Of a DNA stretch of 37,687 nucleotides, positions 29,451-37,687 are shown piece after piece. Numbering within the stretch: position 1 is the first letter of the stretch; each line of letters opens with the position of its first letter. The notes beneath the pieces were generated by a model that saw only the letters and a list, made by a program, of their open reading frames with translations, ran no database searches and was not told the DNA's origin. The stretch covers positions 1-37,687 of the forward strand of contig NZ_ML974134.1 in the NCBI RefSeq assembly GCF_004143485.2. Direction: 5' to 3'. This stretch comes from Halorussus amylolyticus. Its GTDB lineage: Archaea > Halobacteriota > Halobacteria > Halobacteriales > Haladaptataceae. Both the position numbers and the translations under genes were made by a program.

Positions 29451-31376
29451 ATGGCGAGTAACAAGATTCTGGGAATCGACCTCGGAACCACGAACAGCGC
29501 GTTCGCGGTCATGGAGGGCGGCGACCCGGAGATTATCGTCAACGGCGAGGGCGACCGCACCACGCCCTCGGTCGTCGCATTCTCCGACGACGGCGAGCGT
29601 CTCATCGGCAAGCCCGCGAAGAACCAAGCCGTCCAGAACCCCGAGCGCACGCTTCAGTCCATCAAGCGCCACATGGGCGAGGACGACTACACCGTCGAAA
29701 TCGAGGGCGAGGAGTACACGCCCGAGCAGATTTCGGCGATGATACTCCAGAAAATCAAGCGCGACGCCGAGGAGTACCTCGGCGACGACGTGGAGAAGGC
29801 GGTCATCACGGTCCCCGCGTACTTCAACGACAAACAGCGCCAGGCCACGAAGGACGCCGGAGAAATCGCTGGCTTCGACGTCGAGCGCATCGTCAACGAG
29901 CCGACCGCGGCGTCGATGGCGTACGGTCTCGACGACGAATCCGACCAGACGGTTCTCGTCTACGACCTCGGGGGCGGCACCTTCGACGTGTCCATCCTCG
30001 ATTTGGGCGGCGGTGTCTACGAGGTCGTCGCCACCAACGGTGACAACGACCTCGGGGGCGACGACTGGGACGAGGCCATCATCGACTACCTCGCTGAGGA
30101 GTTCGAGAACGACCACGGCATCGACCTCCGAGAGGACCGTCAGGCGCTCCAGCGCCTGAAGGACGCGGCCGAGGAGGCCAAAATCGAACTCTCCTCGCGG
30201 AAGGAGGCCGACGTCAATCTCCCGTTCATCACGGCGACCGACTCAGGTCCGGTCCACCTCGAAGACAGTATCACCCGCGCGAAGTTCGAGTCGCTGACTT
30301 CGGACCTCATCGACCGCACGGTCGAACCGACCCAGCAGGCGCTCTCGGACGCGGGCTACGACGAGAACGACATCGACGAGGTCATTCTCGTCGGCGGTTC
30401 GACCCGGATGCCACAGGTCGGCGAGAAGGTCGAGGAACTCACCGGTCAGGAGCCGAAGAAGAACGTCAACCCCGACGAGGCCGTCGCGCTGGGCGCGGCG
30501 ATTCAGGGCGGCGTCCTCTCGGGCGACGTGGACGACATCGTACTGCTCGACGTGACGCCGCTCTCGCTCGGTATCGAGGTCAAGGGCGGCCTGTTCGAGC
30601 GACTCATCGACAAGAACACCACGATTCCGACCGAGGAGAGCAAGGTGTTCACCACGGCCGCGGACAATCAGACCTCCGTGCAGGTTCGCGTCTTCCAGGG
30701 CGAGCGCGAAATCGCCAACGAGAACGAGCTCCTCGGCGAATTCCAACTGACGGGCATCCCGCCCGCACCCGCCGGAACGCCCCAAATCGAGGTCGGCTTC
30801 AACATCGACGAGAACGGCATCGTCAACGTGACCGCCGAGGACCAAGGCTCGGGCAACTCCGAGGAAATCACCATCGAGGGCGGCGCAGGTCTCTCGGACG
30901 ACCAAATCGAGGAGATGCAGGAGGAAGCCGAGAAACACCGCGAGGAGGACGAGAAGCGCCGCGAGCGCATCGAGGCCAGAAACGAGGCCGAGAGCGCGGT
31001 CCAGCGCGCCGAGACCCTGCTCGAAGAGAACGAGGAGAACGTCGACGACGACCTCGAGGCCGAAATCGACGCCGAAATCGAGGACGTGCAGGCAGTCCTC
31101 GAAGACGAGGACGCCACCACCGAGGAACTCGAAGACGCCACCGAGAGCCTGAGTCAGGCGCTTCAGGAAATCGGCAAGCAGATGTACCAACAGCAGGCCC
31201 AAGCCGGTGCGGGCGGCGCGGGCGCTGGACCGGGCGGTGCAGGCCCCGGCGGCGCGGCGGGTGCCGGACCGGGCGGCATGGGCGGCCAGGCCGGACCCGG
31301 CGGCAACGGCGCGGGCGACGAGGAGTACGTGGACGCCGACTTCGAAGACGTAGAGGACGACGAGGACGACCAGTAG
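29451..31376 (+). CDS. dnaK: Hsp70 chaperone DnaK
   Basis: The 641-residue ATP-dependent chaperone starts [20 protein letters not shown]. It carries the second phosphate loop ([19 protein letters not shown]), [12 protein letters not shown], and [12 protein letters not shown] in the ATPase domain, then the substrate-binding domain with [16 protein letters not shown]. The last 35 residues before the acidic end are Gly/Ala-rich, a haloarchaeal version of the variable tail, and the end reads [16 protein letters not shown]. The ATG at 29451 is the family-consistent start, with two TATA-type boxes upstream. It is followed by dnaJ after 60 bases. Confidence 0.97.
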   Translation: MASNKILGIDLGTTNSAFAVMEGGDPEIIVNGEGDRTTPSVVAFSDDGERLIGKPAKNQAVQNPERTLQSIKRHMGEDDYTVEIEGEEYTPEQISAMILQKIKRDAEEYLGDDVEKAVITVPAYFNDKQRQATKDAGEIAGFDVERIVNEPTAASMAYGLDDESDQTVLVYDLGGGTFDVSILDLGGGVYEVVATNGDNDLGGDDWDEAIIDYLAEEFENDHGIDLREDRQALQRLKDAAEEAKIELSSRKEADVNLPFITATDSGPVHLEDSITRAKFESLTSDLIDRTVEPTQQALSDAGYDENDIDEVILVGGSTRMPQVGEKVEELTGQEPKKNVNPDEAVALGAAIQGGVLSGDVDDIVLLDVTPLSLGIEVKGGLFERLIDKNTTIPTEESKVFTTAADNQTSVQVRVFQGEREIANENELLGEFQLTGIPPAPAGTPQIEVGFNIDENGIVNVTAEDQGSGNSEEITIEGGAGLSDDQIEEMQEEAEKHREEDEKRRERIEARNEAESAVQRAETLLEENEENVDDDLEAEIDAEIEDVQAVLEDEDATTEELEDATESLSQALQEIGKQMYQQQAQAGAGGAGAGPGGAGPGGAAGAGPGGMGGQAGPGGNGAGDEEYVDADFEDVEDDEDDQ

Positions 31377-31436
31377 TTCGGCCCGTCGTCGCAACGCACC
31401 CTTGAAGTAACTCCGTCGTTTACCGACTGACAACGA

Positions 31437-32591
31437 ATGAGCGAGGACTTCTACGACGTACTCGGCGTGAGCAGGGACGCCGACGAGGACGAGATAAAAT
31501 CGGCCTACCGCGACAAGGCGACCGAGTACCACCCCGACGTAAGCGACGACCCCGACGCCGAGGAGAAGTTCAAGAAGATACAGAAGGCCAAGGAAGTCCT
31601 GACCGACGACCAGAAGCGTCAGGCCTACGACCAGATGGGCCACGACCGCTTCGAGCAGACCGAAAAGCGCGGCGGTTTCGACGGCGGCCCCGGCGGCGCG
31701 GGCGGCATGGGCGGCCAAGGTCCCTTCGGCGGGATGGGCGGACAGGGCGGCATGGGCGACATCTTCGAGCAGTTCTTCGGCGGCGGCGGTCGCGGCCAGT
31801 CGAACCGCCCGCAGAAGGGCAACGACCTCCGAACCCACCTCACCGTCGACCTCGAAGACGCCTACGAGGGCGTCCAGAAGCAGGTCAGCATCAGACGACC
31901 CGAGCGGTGTGACACCTGCGACGGCGACGGCCACCCGCCGGGAACCGACTCGAACACCTGCCGGGAGTGCAACGGTCGCGGGCAGGTCACCCAGGTCCAG
32001 CAGACGCCCCTCGGCCGAGTCCAGCAGACTCAGACCTGCCGGAGATGCGGCGGCGAGGGCGAAATCTACTCCGAGACGTGCGACGACTGCGGCGGCGACG
32101 GCGTGGTCCAGCGCGAGGCGACCCTCTCGGTCGAGGTACCCGCTGGCATTCAGACCGGCCAGACGCTCCAGATGGAGCGCGAGGGCGCGCCCGGACCCAA
32201 CGGCGGCCCGAACGGCGACCTCCTCATCGAGGTCGAAGTCGAGGACCACCCAGACTTCGAGCGCGACGGCGACGACCTCCACCACCAGCACGCCATCTCG
32301 TTCCCGCAGGCGACGTTCGGCGACACCGTGGAAGTTCCGACCGTCGATGGCTCGGTCGAGATGGACGTGCCCGCCGGAACCCAGAGCGGCGAGCAGTTCC
32401 GCCTCAAGGGCAAGGGGATGCCTCGTCTCCGGCGGCGCGGCCACGGGGACCTCTACGTGCAGGTGCAGGTGGTCACGCCCGAGAGCCTGAACGACGAACA
32501 GCGCGAGGCGCTCGAACAGTTCGCGGAGGCGGGCGGCGAGGAAGTCAACGTCGAGCAGGGCTTCTTCGAGAAAATCAAGAACTCACTATAA
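31437..32591 (+). CDS. dnaJ: Hsp40 co-chaperone DnaJ
   Basis: The 384-residue protein has the full canonical layout. The J domain (about 4-68) has HPD at 32-34. A Gly/Phe-rich region (about 78-125) follows, then a Cys-rich domain with four CxxCxGxG repeats (CDTCDGDG, CRECNGRG, CRRCGGEG, CDDCGGDG). The C-terminal substrate domains include HHQHAISFPQATFGDTVEVP. It stimulates DnaK and delivers clients. It lies 60 bases after dnaK and is probably co-transcribed. A perfect 13-pair hairpin follows its stop by about 27 bases. Confidence 0.97.
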   Translation: MSEDFYDVLGVSRDADEDEIKSAYRDKATEYHPDVSDDPDAEEKFKKIQKAKEVLTDDQKRQAYDQMGHDRFEQTEKRGGFDGGPGGAGGMGGQGPFGGMGGQGGMGDIFEQFFGGGGRGQSNRPQKGNDLRTHLTVDLEDAYEGVQKQVSIRRPERCDTCDGDGHPPGTDSNTCRECNGRGQVTQVQQTPLGRVQQTQTCRRCGGEGEIYSETCDDCGGDGVVQREATLSVEVPAGIQTGQTLQMEREGAPGPNGGPNGDLLIEVEVEDHPDFERDGDDLHHQHAISFPQATFGDTVEVPTVDGSVEMDVPAGTQSGEQFRLKGKGMPRLRRRGHGDLYVQVQVVTPESLNDEQREALEQFAEAGGEEVNVEQGFFEKIKNSL

Positions 32592-32617
32592 CCCACCTTT
32601 TTCCGCCTCGGGTTCTC

Positions 32618-32646
32618 GAAGACCGCGAACTCCGTTCGCGGTCTTC
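32618..32646 (+). terminator. 13-pair hairpin after dnaJ
   Basis: GAAGACCGCGAAC at 32618-32630 pairs exactly with GTTCGCGGTCTTC at 32634-32646 across a 3-base loop. It begins 27 bases after the dnaJ stop. A CAAAAATC stretch follows about 16 bases later, and there is no T-run, so intrinsic termination is uncertain. Confidence 0.5.
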
Positions 32647-32811
32647 GGCCACCGCTCGGCGCAAAAATCTGGACCAAAAAGGCCGCTCGCTGACGCTCGC
32701 GGTACAAAAACTGGTGCGCGCGCTTCGCGCGCTGCGCTCTGTTCGTGTGGCTCGAAAACAGCTTTCGGCTCGAAACGCCCGCCTCGTTCGAACGATACTG
32801 ACCGAAACGCA

Positions 32812-32841
32812 CCGGAGCGAGGCGCTCGCGCCTCGCTCCGG
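32812..32841 (-). terminator. 13-pair hairpin after the membrane-protein gene
   Basis: CCGGAGCGAGGCG (32812-32824) pairs exactly with its complement at 32829-32841 across a CTCG loop. It begins 4 bases beyond the stop of the minus-strand gene at 32846. With the dnaJ hairpin it frames a 254-base convergent gap rich in further short CG palindromes (for example GCGCGCGCTTCGCGCGC near 32717-32733). Confidence 0.5.
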
Positions 32842-32845
32842 CGCG

Positions 32846-33703
32846 CTATCGCCGCGGCAGATGCTCGTCGAGCGCTGCGGTCACGCCGTCCAAATCCTCA
32901 ATTTCGTCGAGGTCGCGGCGAACGTCGCGCAAGCCTCGCGCCGACCACCCCGCGCGGTGGAGTACCAGTGCGTCGTCGGTCACCGAGTACGAGTCGAACG
33001 CCGACCACGACACGATTCGCTTGTGAACGGGCATCGCGACCAGCAGTCCGGCGTCGGTCACCGCGAACGTCCGCTCGGTGGTCGCACCTATCAGGCCCGC
33101 GCCCAAGGGTACGAGGAGATTGAACAACCACTGCAGGGAGCCGTACTCGGTGGCGAACGAGACGAGGAGACCAATCATCCCCCCGCCCATCAGAACGACG
33201 ACAGCCCAATTCGTGATTCGGCGGTCGCGTTCCGGCCCACGGGCGCGGAACCGGGCCGACTCCTCGGCGTCGGCGAGGACGGCCTTCACGTGTCGGTTCT
33301 GTGCCGCGACCGCGAGGCCCGTGCCGACGGCCGCGCCCGCGAGCATCCCGAGCATTGCCACGCCGACCGAGGCTGACGACCCGACTCCGCCCCCGATGGA
33401 ACCGAACATGAGCGCGGCCCCGAAGCCGAACCCGACGATGGGGGCGAGCCACACCCACCGGGTCGAGCCGAGTCGAACCGCGAGCGACTCGTCGCGCGCG
33501 ACCCACCCGACCGCGGCCGTGACCCCGACCGTCGTTCCGAGCACGGCGAAAAACAGCGCGGCGGCGTCGGTCGTGACGCCGACCGCGAGACCGAGCGTGA
33601 CCGCGGGAACGACCAGCGCCGCGACGTACAGACCCGCGAGGAGGCCGAAGAACGCGTCGGTGGATTCGGTCGTCGCGTCCCGTGACTCGGGTGTCGATTG
33701 CAT
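32846..33703 (-). CDS. Polytopic membrane protein with C-terminal PH-like region
   Basis: The 285-residue protein has five or six transmembrane segments (about residues 18-215, for example LLAGLYVAALVVPAVTLGLA and TNWAVVVLMGGGMIGLLVSF). The C-terminal soluble part (about 216-285) reads TTERTFAVTDAGLLVAMPVH, then WSAFDSYSVTDDALVLHRAG, which resembles bacterial/archaeal PH-like (bPH2/YcxB-type) domains. The gene starts at the ATG at 33703; 127 in-frame codons upstream overlap the CPBP gene and are rejected. Function is unknown. It is 62 bases after the CPBP gene and probably in the same operon. Confidence 0.7.
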   Translation of the reverse strand: MQSTPESRDATTESTDAFFGLLAGLYVAALVVPAVTLGLAVGVTTDAAALFFAVLGTTVGVTAAVGWVARDESLAVRLGSTRWVWLAPIVGFGFGAALMFGSIGGGVGSSASVGVAMLGMLAGAAVGTGLAVAAQNRHVKAVLADAEESARFRARGPERDRRITNWAVVVLMGGGMIGLLVSFATEYGSLQWLFNLLVPLGAGLIGATTERTFAVTDAGLLVAMPVHKRIVSWSAFDSYSVTDDALVLHRAGWSARGLRDVRRDLDEIEDLDGVTAALDEHLPRR

Positions 33704-33765
33704 TCGCTCGTACGTTTCGTGTCGGGTCGCAAAAACGTTCGGTCGCCGAGCAGACGCGTCGGCAC

Positions 33766-34710
33766 TCACGCCCACTCGATTTCGAGGCCCTCGTGAACCC
33801 CGAACTCCAGCGCGTTCACGAGGTAGTGGGCGACGACCACGACCAGCAGACTCCCCGTGAGGACGAACGCCGCGGCCAGCACGAACCCGAGCATCCCGGT
33901 CACCACCACGCCGCCGGGCCCCTGCGCGCCATGACCGACCGCGAACGCGACGGTCGAGAGTCCGGCCAACAGCCACGGCGAGAGACCGAATCCCGCGGCG
34001 AACACGCCGACGAGCGCCGCCCGAAACAGAAGCTCCTCGAACACCGCAATCGTCGGGAGGACGACCCCGAGCAGAATCGCCCACCCCGAGAGCGTGTCGG
34101 GCGCGAGCTCCTCGCGGAGGCCCTCGGAGTACTCGATGCCGGTCGCCTCGAGGACCTCGGTACTCAGTTCGTTAGCGACGTAGAGCGCGACCCCGAGGAC
34201 CGAACCGACCGCGACCGCCGGGAGACCCGCGTTCCACGGGTCGCCGACCGCCACGCCGAGGTCCGCGAGCGGAATCGAGCCGAAGAGCGCCGCGCCCACG
34301 AGTATCACGCCGAAGAAGCCCTGACTCACCGCGACGTTCGCCAGCAACGCCCCGGTGGTCATCGACTCCAGCGACGGGCCGCTCGCCGGGTCGGCGTCCT
34401 CCTCGGCGGCGTTTTCGCCCCACGGCGTTTCGTCGTCGCGCCACGGGGTCTCGGACTCGTCGTCGGGAGCCTCGCCTTCCCGGCCGGTATCGACGGCGCG
34501 CCCGACCCCGCTTGCGCGGCGCTCGACGCGGGCGGCACCCGTGGCAGGAATTGCCCCGTCGGCTTCGGCGTCCGTCGCTGGTCTGCTCTCGCCGCTCTCG
34601 CCCTCGGCATCGGCGAACATCGCCTGCGAGGCGCGGGCCAAGAGGATGAGCAGGCCGAGGACCAGCAGGGTGACGGCGGCGAACGACTCGTACTCCGGCG
34701 CGGGAGACAT
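33766..34710 (-). CDS. CPBP family intramembrane protease homologue
   Basis: The 314-residue protein has one N-terminal membrane helix (about 10-27), an acidic, disordered linker (about 32-115) and a multi-helix membrane domain. The CPBP/Abi motifs are present: FEELLFRA with Glu225-Glu226 and Arg230, His260 in AVGHGAQG, and HYLVNAL with His295 and Asn299. Homologues are glutamic or metal-type intramembrane proteases, some linked to prenylated-protein processing (Rce1). The substrate here is unknown. The ATG at 34710 is chosen because the upstream frame runs into a tandem array. Confidence 0.88.
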   Translation of the reverse strand: MSPAPEYESFAAVTLLVLGLLILLARASQAMFADAEGESGESRPATDAEADGAIPATGAARVERRASGVGRAVDTGREGEAPDDESETPWRDDETPWGENAAEEDADPASGPSLESMTTGALLANVAVSQGFFGVILVGAALFGSIPLADLGVAVGDPWNAGLPAVAVGSVLGVALYVANELSTEVLEATGIEYSEGLREELAPDTLSGWAILLGVVLPTIAVFEELLFRAALVGVFAAGFGLSPWLLAGLSTVAFAVGHGAQGPGGVVVTGMLGFVLAAAFVLTGSLLVVVVAHYLVNALEFGVHEGLEIEWA

Positions 34711-34779
34711 CGAGTGGACGTACGAACCCCGCCGGGAAAAATCGGTGGCTTCTCTCCTCCTTGGGGTGGACGCGGACCG

Positions 34780-34851
34780 GTACCGGACACCGGCCGAGTA
34801 TCGGACGCCCGGTGAGAACTGGACACCGCCTGAGTACCGGACAATGGACAG
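34780..34851 (+). repeat. 18-base tandem array upstream of the acyl-CoA synthetase
   Basis: Four units start at 34780, 34798, 34816 and 34834: GTACCGGACACCGGCCGA, GTATCGGACGCCCGGTGA, GAACTGGACACCGCCTGA and a more diverged GTACCGGACAATGGACAG. A fifth partial unit may follow. The array is 60 bases before the ATG at 34911. It is 18-periodic, so it stays open in one frame, but the peptide is low-complexity and not credible. Confidence 0.72.
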
Positions 34852-34910
34852 GACCACTGGTGAGCAAATTACTTGTCTCACCCCCTCAATTTCTGCCACA
34901 CGGAGCTATC

Positions 34911-36890
34911 ATGGATACACTCGAAGACGTAGACGAGGTGGTTCACGAACCCGGCGAGGAGTTCGTGGAATCGACGAACGTGTATCGGTTCATGCAGGAG
35001 CACGGCATCGACGACTACGACGAACTCATCGAGCGGACGACCGGCGACGTGGAGTGGTTCTGGGACGAGATAATCGACTACCTCGACATCGACTTCTACG
35101 AGGACTACGACGAGGTCCGCGACGATAGCGAGGGACCCCAGTTCTCGGAGTGGTACCCCGGCGGCGAACTCAACATCGCGCACAACGTGGTGGACCGCCA
35201 CGCCCGGCCCGACAGTGAGACCCGAAACAAGGAGGCGTGCATCTGGGAGGGCGAGGACGGCGAGGTTCGGGAGATTACGTTCCACGAACTCCGCCGCGAG
35301 TCGAACATGGTCGCCAACGCGCTCGAAGAACGGGGCGTCGGGAAGGGCGACGCGGTCGGCCTCTACATGCCGATGGTCCCCGAAGTCATCTCCATCCTCT
35401 ACGGCGCGTTCAAGGTCGGAGCCATCGTCGTCCCCATCTTTTCTGGCTTCGGCGTCGAGGCGACCGCGACCCGCATCGAGGACCCCGAGTGCTCGGTCCT
35501 CTTTACGGCAGACGGCTTCTACCGCCGGGGGAGCGAGGTGTATCTCAAGGATACCGCCGACGAGGCCATCGAGCAGGCGGGCTACGTCGAACACACCGTC
35601 GTCTACGATAGATTCGGCAGTAGCGAGGAAGACATCTCTTGGCACGACGACCGCGACGAGTGGTGGGCCGAGGCGGTCGAGACCCAGTCCGACGAGTACG
35701 ACACCGTGGCGATGGACTCGCGCGACGAGTCGATGATTCTGTACACCTCCGGCACCACCGGCAAGCCGAAGGGCACGGTCCAGACCCACGCCGGGCAGTT
35801 AGTCCAGTGCGCGAAGGAGATTTACTTCGGCTTCGACCACAAGCCGAGCGACCGCTTCTTCTGGGTGAGCGACATCGGGTGGATGATGGGACCGTGGACG
35901 CTCATCGGCAACCACGCGTTCGGCGGCACCGTCTTCATGTACGAGGGTGCGCCCGACTACCCCGACCCGGACCGCTTCTGGTCGATGATAGACCGCCACG
36001 CCATCTCGACGTTCGGTATCTCGCCGACCGCGATTCGCGCGCTCCGGAAGTACGGCGACGAGTGGCTGGAGGGCCACGACCTCTCGACCGTCCGACTGCT
36101 CGGTTCGACCGGCGAACCGTGGGACCCCGAGAGCTGGCAGTGGTTCTACGAGAACGTCGGCGGGAGCGAAGCCCCAATCATCAACATCTCGGGCGGTACC
36201 GAAATCTGCGGCTGTTTCCTGATGCCGATGCCCATCCAGTCGCTCAAGCCCTGTACGCTCGGCGGGCCGGGACTCGGGATGGACATCGACATCGTGGACT
36301 CGCAGGGCGAGTCCATCGCCGACACTCACGAACGGGGCTTCCTCGTCGCACGGGACTCCGCGCCGTCGATGACGAAGGGCCTCTGGCAGGACGACCAGCG
36401 ATACCTCGCCGAGTACTGGTCGTCGTTCGAGGACCCGCCGCTGTGGGACCACGGCGACTGGGCGCAGAAGGACGAGGACGGCTTCTGGTTCCTCCACGGC
36501 CGGGCTGACGACGCCATCAACGTGGCCGGGCGGAAGGTCGGTCCCGCCGAAGTCGAGGGCGCGCTCATCGACCACTCGGCAGTCAATCAGGCCGCCGCGG
36601 TCGGCGTGCCCGACGACACCACCGGACAGGCCGTGGTCGCGTACGTCATCCTCGAAGGCGACTACGACGCGGACGACGACCTCCGCGAGGAACTCCGCGA
36701 GCAGGTCGGCGCGGAACTCGGCAAGCCGTTCCGACCCCGCGAAATCCTGTTCGTCTCCGAGTTCCCCAAGACCCAGTCGGGCAAAATCATCCGGCGGGCC
36801 ATCGAAGCGACCTACACCGGCGAGGATTTGGGCGACATGAGCAGCATCGAGAACCCCGCCGCGTTAGCGGACTTGGAAGACGCCCAGTAA
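34911..36890 (+). CDS. Acetyl/propionyl-CoA synthetase-type AMP-forming ligase
   Basis: The 659-residue ANL-superfamily enzyme activates a short-chain carboxylate with ATP and CoA. It carries the phosphate-binding loop YTSGTTGKPKGT (about 277-288), the motif GDWAQKDEDGFWFLHGRADD with INVAGRKVGPAEVE, and the catalytic lysine in KTQSGKIIRR (Lys625). The N-terminal region (about 20-120, with WFWDEIIDYLDIDFYEDYDE) is the acetyl-CoA-synthetase type. Acetate or propionate are the likeliest substrates, but motifs alone do not settle it. The upstream open frame to 34761 runs through an 18-base tandem array and is rejected. It is divergent from the CPBP gene. Confidence 0.9.
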   Translation: MDTLEDVDEVVHEPGEEFVESTNVYRFMQEHGIDDYDELIERTTGDVEWFWDEIIDYLDIDFYEDYDEVRDDSEGPQFSEWYPGGELNIAHNVVDRHARPDSETRNKEACIWEGEDGEVREITFHELRRESNMVANALEERGVGKGDAVGLYMPMVPEVISILYGAFKVGAIVVPIFSGFGVEATATRIEDPECSVLFTADGFYRRGSEVYLKDTADEAIEQAGYVEHTVVYDRFGSSEEDISWHDDRDEWWAEAVETQSDEYDTVAMDSRDESMILYTSGTTGKPKGTVQTHAGQLVQCAKEIYFGFDHKPSDRFFWVSDIGWMMGPWTLIGNHAFGGTVFMYEGAPDYPDPDRFWSMIDRHAISTFGISPTAIRALRKYGDEWLEGHDLSTVRLLGSTGEPWDPESWQWFYENVGGSEAPIINISGGTEICGCFLMPMPIQSLKPCTLGGPGLGMDIDIVDSQGESIADTHERGFLVARDSAPSMTKGLWQDDQRYLAEYWSSFEDPPLWDHGDWAQKDEDGFWFLHGRADDAINVAGRKVGPAEVEGALIDHSAVNQAAAVGVPDDTTGQAVVAYVILEGDYDADDDLREELREQVGAELGKPFRPREILFVSEFPKTQSGKIIRRAIEATYTGEDLGDMSSIENPAALADLEDAQ

Positions 36891-36896
36891 CCGAAC

Positions 36897-37310
36897 TCAG
36901 GCGCACAGCATTCCGGTTTCGACCGTCCCGTTCGATTCTATCCATATTTCCGTCGTACACAGGTCGTCCGGTCCCTCCACGTTGAACGACTCGGGCTCGC
37001 GGTCGCCGACGGTCACGACGAGTCGGTAGTAGTGACCGTACGCCGTCGCGTTCTCCCACGAGATTCGCTCGTCGGGTTCGACGCGAACCGTCTCCGAGAC
37101 CGTCACGTTCGAACCGTTCGCCGACGTAACTTCGACGTGTATTCGGTGGGTTTCGTTGTCGTTGTTCGAGATGTGGAGGTCGTCCATCGCCGAGTGCGAC
37201 CTGTCGTCGCTCAGAAACGTGACACCGGCTACGCCGAAGACGACGAGTCCGAAGAGTGCGAGGCCCGCGAACCAGATTGCGAGACCCTTGAAGAACGTCG
37301 AGTCGGCCAT
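36897..37310 (-). CDS. Small membrane-anchored protein, extracellular domain
   Basis: The 137-residue protein has one N-terminal membrane helix (about 9-33, GLAIWFAGLALFGLVVFGVA), then an acidic soluble domain (about 36-137). That domain reads like a beta-sandwich, with IHVEVTSANGSNVTVSETVR and AYGHYYRLVVTVGDREPESF, and ends with paired cysteines (DDLCTTEIW and the C-terminal MLCA). It has several possible N-glycosylation sequons (NET, NGS, NVT, NAT, NGT). I do not recognise a named family. It is convergent with the acyl-CoA synthetase, 6 bases apart. Confidence 0.72.
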   Translation of the reverse strand: MADSTFFKGLAIWFAGLALFGLVVFGVAGVTFLSDDRSHSAMDDLHISNNDNETHRIHVEVTSANGSNVTVSETVRVEPDERISWENATAYGHYYRLVVTVGDREPESFNVEGPDDLCTTEIWIESNGTVETGMLCA

Positions 37311-37373
37311 TTCACGTTTCTCTCCTTGCTGGAGTAGTAAGCCTTCTGTGATTTTGGCATCCCAGGAAATCGC

Positions 37374-37631
37374 TCAAACGACTTCGCTCGGCCGAACGAC
37401 CGTCTTTTCGGGCGCATCTCCGACCGCGACCGCGAAATCTCCGGTCGCGCCCTCGTCGGGAAGCAGCATCGCCGCGCCCGCGAGCAGGGGCGCGAGGACG
37501 CCCGCGACCACGGTTCCGGGGTCGGCGAGCGAAGCGCGGACCGCCACCTCGTCGCCGGGTTCGAGATTCCAGTCGTCAGCCACCTCTCGGGCCGCCTTCA
37601 GAAGCCCCCTGTGCGAATAGTCGCGGTCGCG
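37374..37631 (-). CDS. Partial adenylate-forming-enzyme-like fragment
   Basis: The coding strand runs off the contig end. Readable residues include RDYSHRGLLKAAREVADDWN, then LEPGDEVAVRASLADPGTVV and AGVLAPLLAGAAMLLPDE, ending KTVVRPSEVV. The pattern of a Y-x-E/HRxLL helix, GLxPGDxVA strand and GVLAPLLAGAxxLLP helix is that of the N-terminal part of AMP-dependent acyl-CoA ligases, but the protein stops about 50 residues later. It is therefore a short or degraded relative, or a haloarchaeal stand-alone domain. The apparent start at 37583 is only an internal GTG. The 5' part is missing. Confidence 0.6.
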   Translation of the reverse strand, partial: RDRDYSHRGLLKAAREVADDWNLEPGDEVAVRASLADPGTVVAGVLAPLLAGAAMLLPDEGATGDFAVAVGDAPEKTVVRPSEVV

Positions 37632-37687
37632 GGGGGGGGGGGGGGGGGCCGCCCCCCCCCCCCGCCGGGGGGGTGGGGGGAGGGGGA
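37631..37687. other. G/C homopolymer block at contig end
   Basis: Long runs of G and C with almost no A or T close the window, unlike any other stretch here. They cut into an open reading frame. This is best explained as low-quality sequence or a polyG artefact, mirrored by the C run at position 1. Confidence 0.8.

Noticed and set aside
30243-32444. 733-residue open frame antisense to dnaK and dnaJ
   Set aside because: It lies opposite two certain genes and its composition reflects their high GC3. No family features were seen.
1-37687. tRNA or rRNA genes
   Set aside because: TTCGAATC-like strings at about 91, 20485 and 24589 lie inside solid coding frames and lack acceptor and anticodon arms. 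No rRNA-like stretch was seen.

Overview
The window is a 37.7 kb piece of a haloarchaeal (class Halobacteria) chromosome. The evidence is the high GC content, acidic proteins rich in Asp and Glu, and archaeal TATA-type promoters about 25-30 bases ahead of start codons (mostly leaderless genes). Archaeal informational genes (L44e, S27e, aIF2-alpha, Nop10), twin-arginine secretion signals and several haloarchaea-only families agree. The genus cannot be fixed from the sequence alone. Both ends run into C- or G-homopolymer, so the window is probably a whole contig with low-quality ends, and the last gene is cut off.

Layout. At 50-2094 lie a COG1777-type regulator, a membrane-anchored J-domain protein and a DUF7344-type regulator with membrane helices. 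At 2119-4320 (minus) is the translation/ribosome operon rpl44e-rps27e-aIF2alpha-nop10-PAC2. At 4496-8262 are two unassigned genes, a Tat-exported alpha/beta hydrolase followed directly by a MITE-like element, an HAH_0734-type protein and a coiled-coil protein. At 8523-10662 are a GH2-like protein that seems to lack its catalytic glutamates and a tiny Cys-rich protein. At 11132-15031 are DUF371, an endonuclease III homologue, a second DUF7344 regulator, DUF373 and Dph6. At 15135-20514 are a Tat-exported GH18 chitinase, a sugar nucleotidyltransferase, a third DUF7344 regulator, a Bat-like PAS/GAF/HTH regulator and an HTH/Zn-ribbon regulator. At 20572-23584 are a second PAC2 protein, two small zinc proteins, and an RNA m5C methyltransferase coupled to a separate PUA-like partner. 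At 23581-26922 is the Bax1/XPB repair pair with a lipoprotein gene between them. At 27450-32591 are a DUF5519 protein and the GrpE/DnaK/DnaJ chaperone genes with a UspA-type gene inside. At 32846 to the end are two membrane proteins (one a CPBP protease homologue), an acetyl-CoA-synthetase-type ligase, a small membrane protein and a cut-off adenylate-forming fragment.

The most unusual content is non-coding. Two large intergenic gaps (10663-11131 and 26923-27449) hold the same composite element on the + strand: at least four tandem 26- or 27-base units, then a roughly 115-base imperfect hairpin. Its outer stem is conserved in sequence. Its inner stems differ between the copies but stay paired, with nine compensatory base-pair changes. 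This pattern indicates a conserved structured RNA (or DNA cruciform) family; I do not recognise it. Other intergenic structures are a 109-base element with perfect 16-base inverted termini (6785-6893), a 22-23-base tandem array ahead of the nucleotidyltransferase gene, an 18-base tandem array ahead of the acyl-CoA synthetase, and several long perfect hairpins. No tRNA, rRNA, CRISPR-Cas locus or intact transposase gene was seen.
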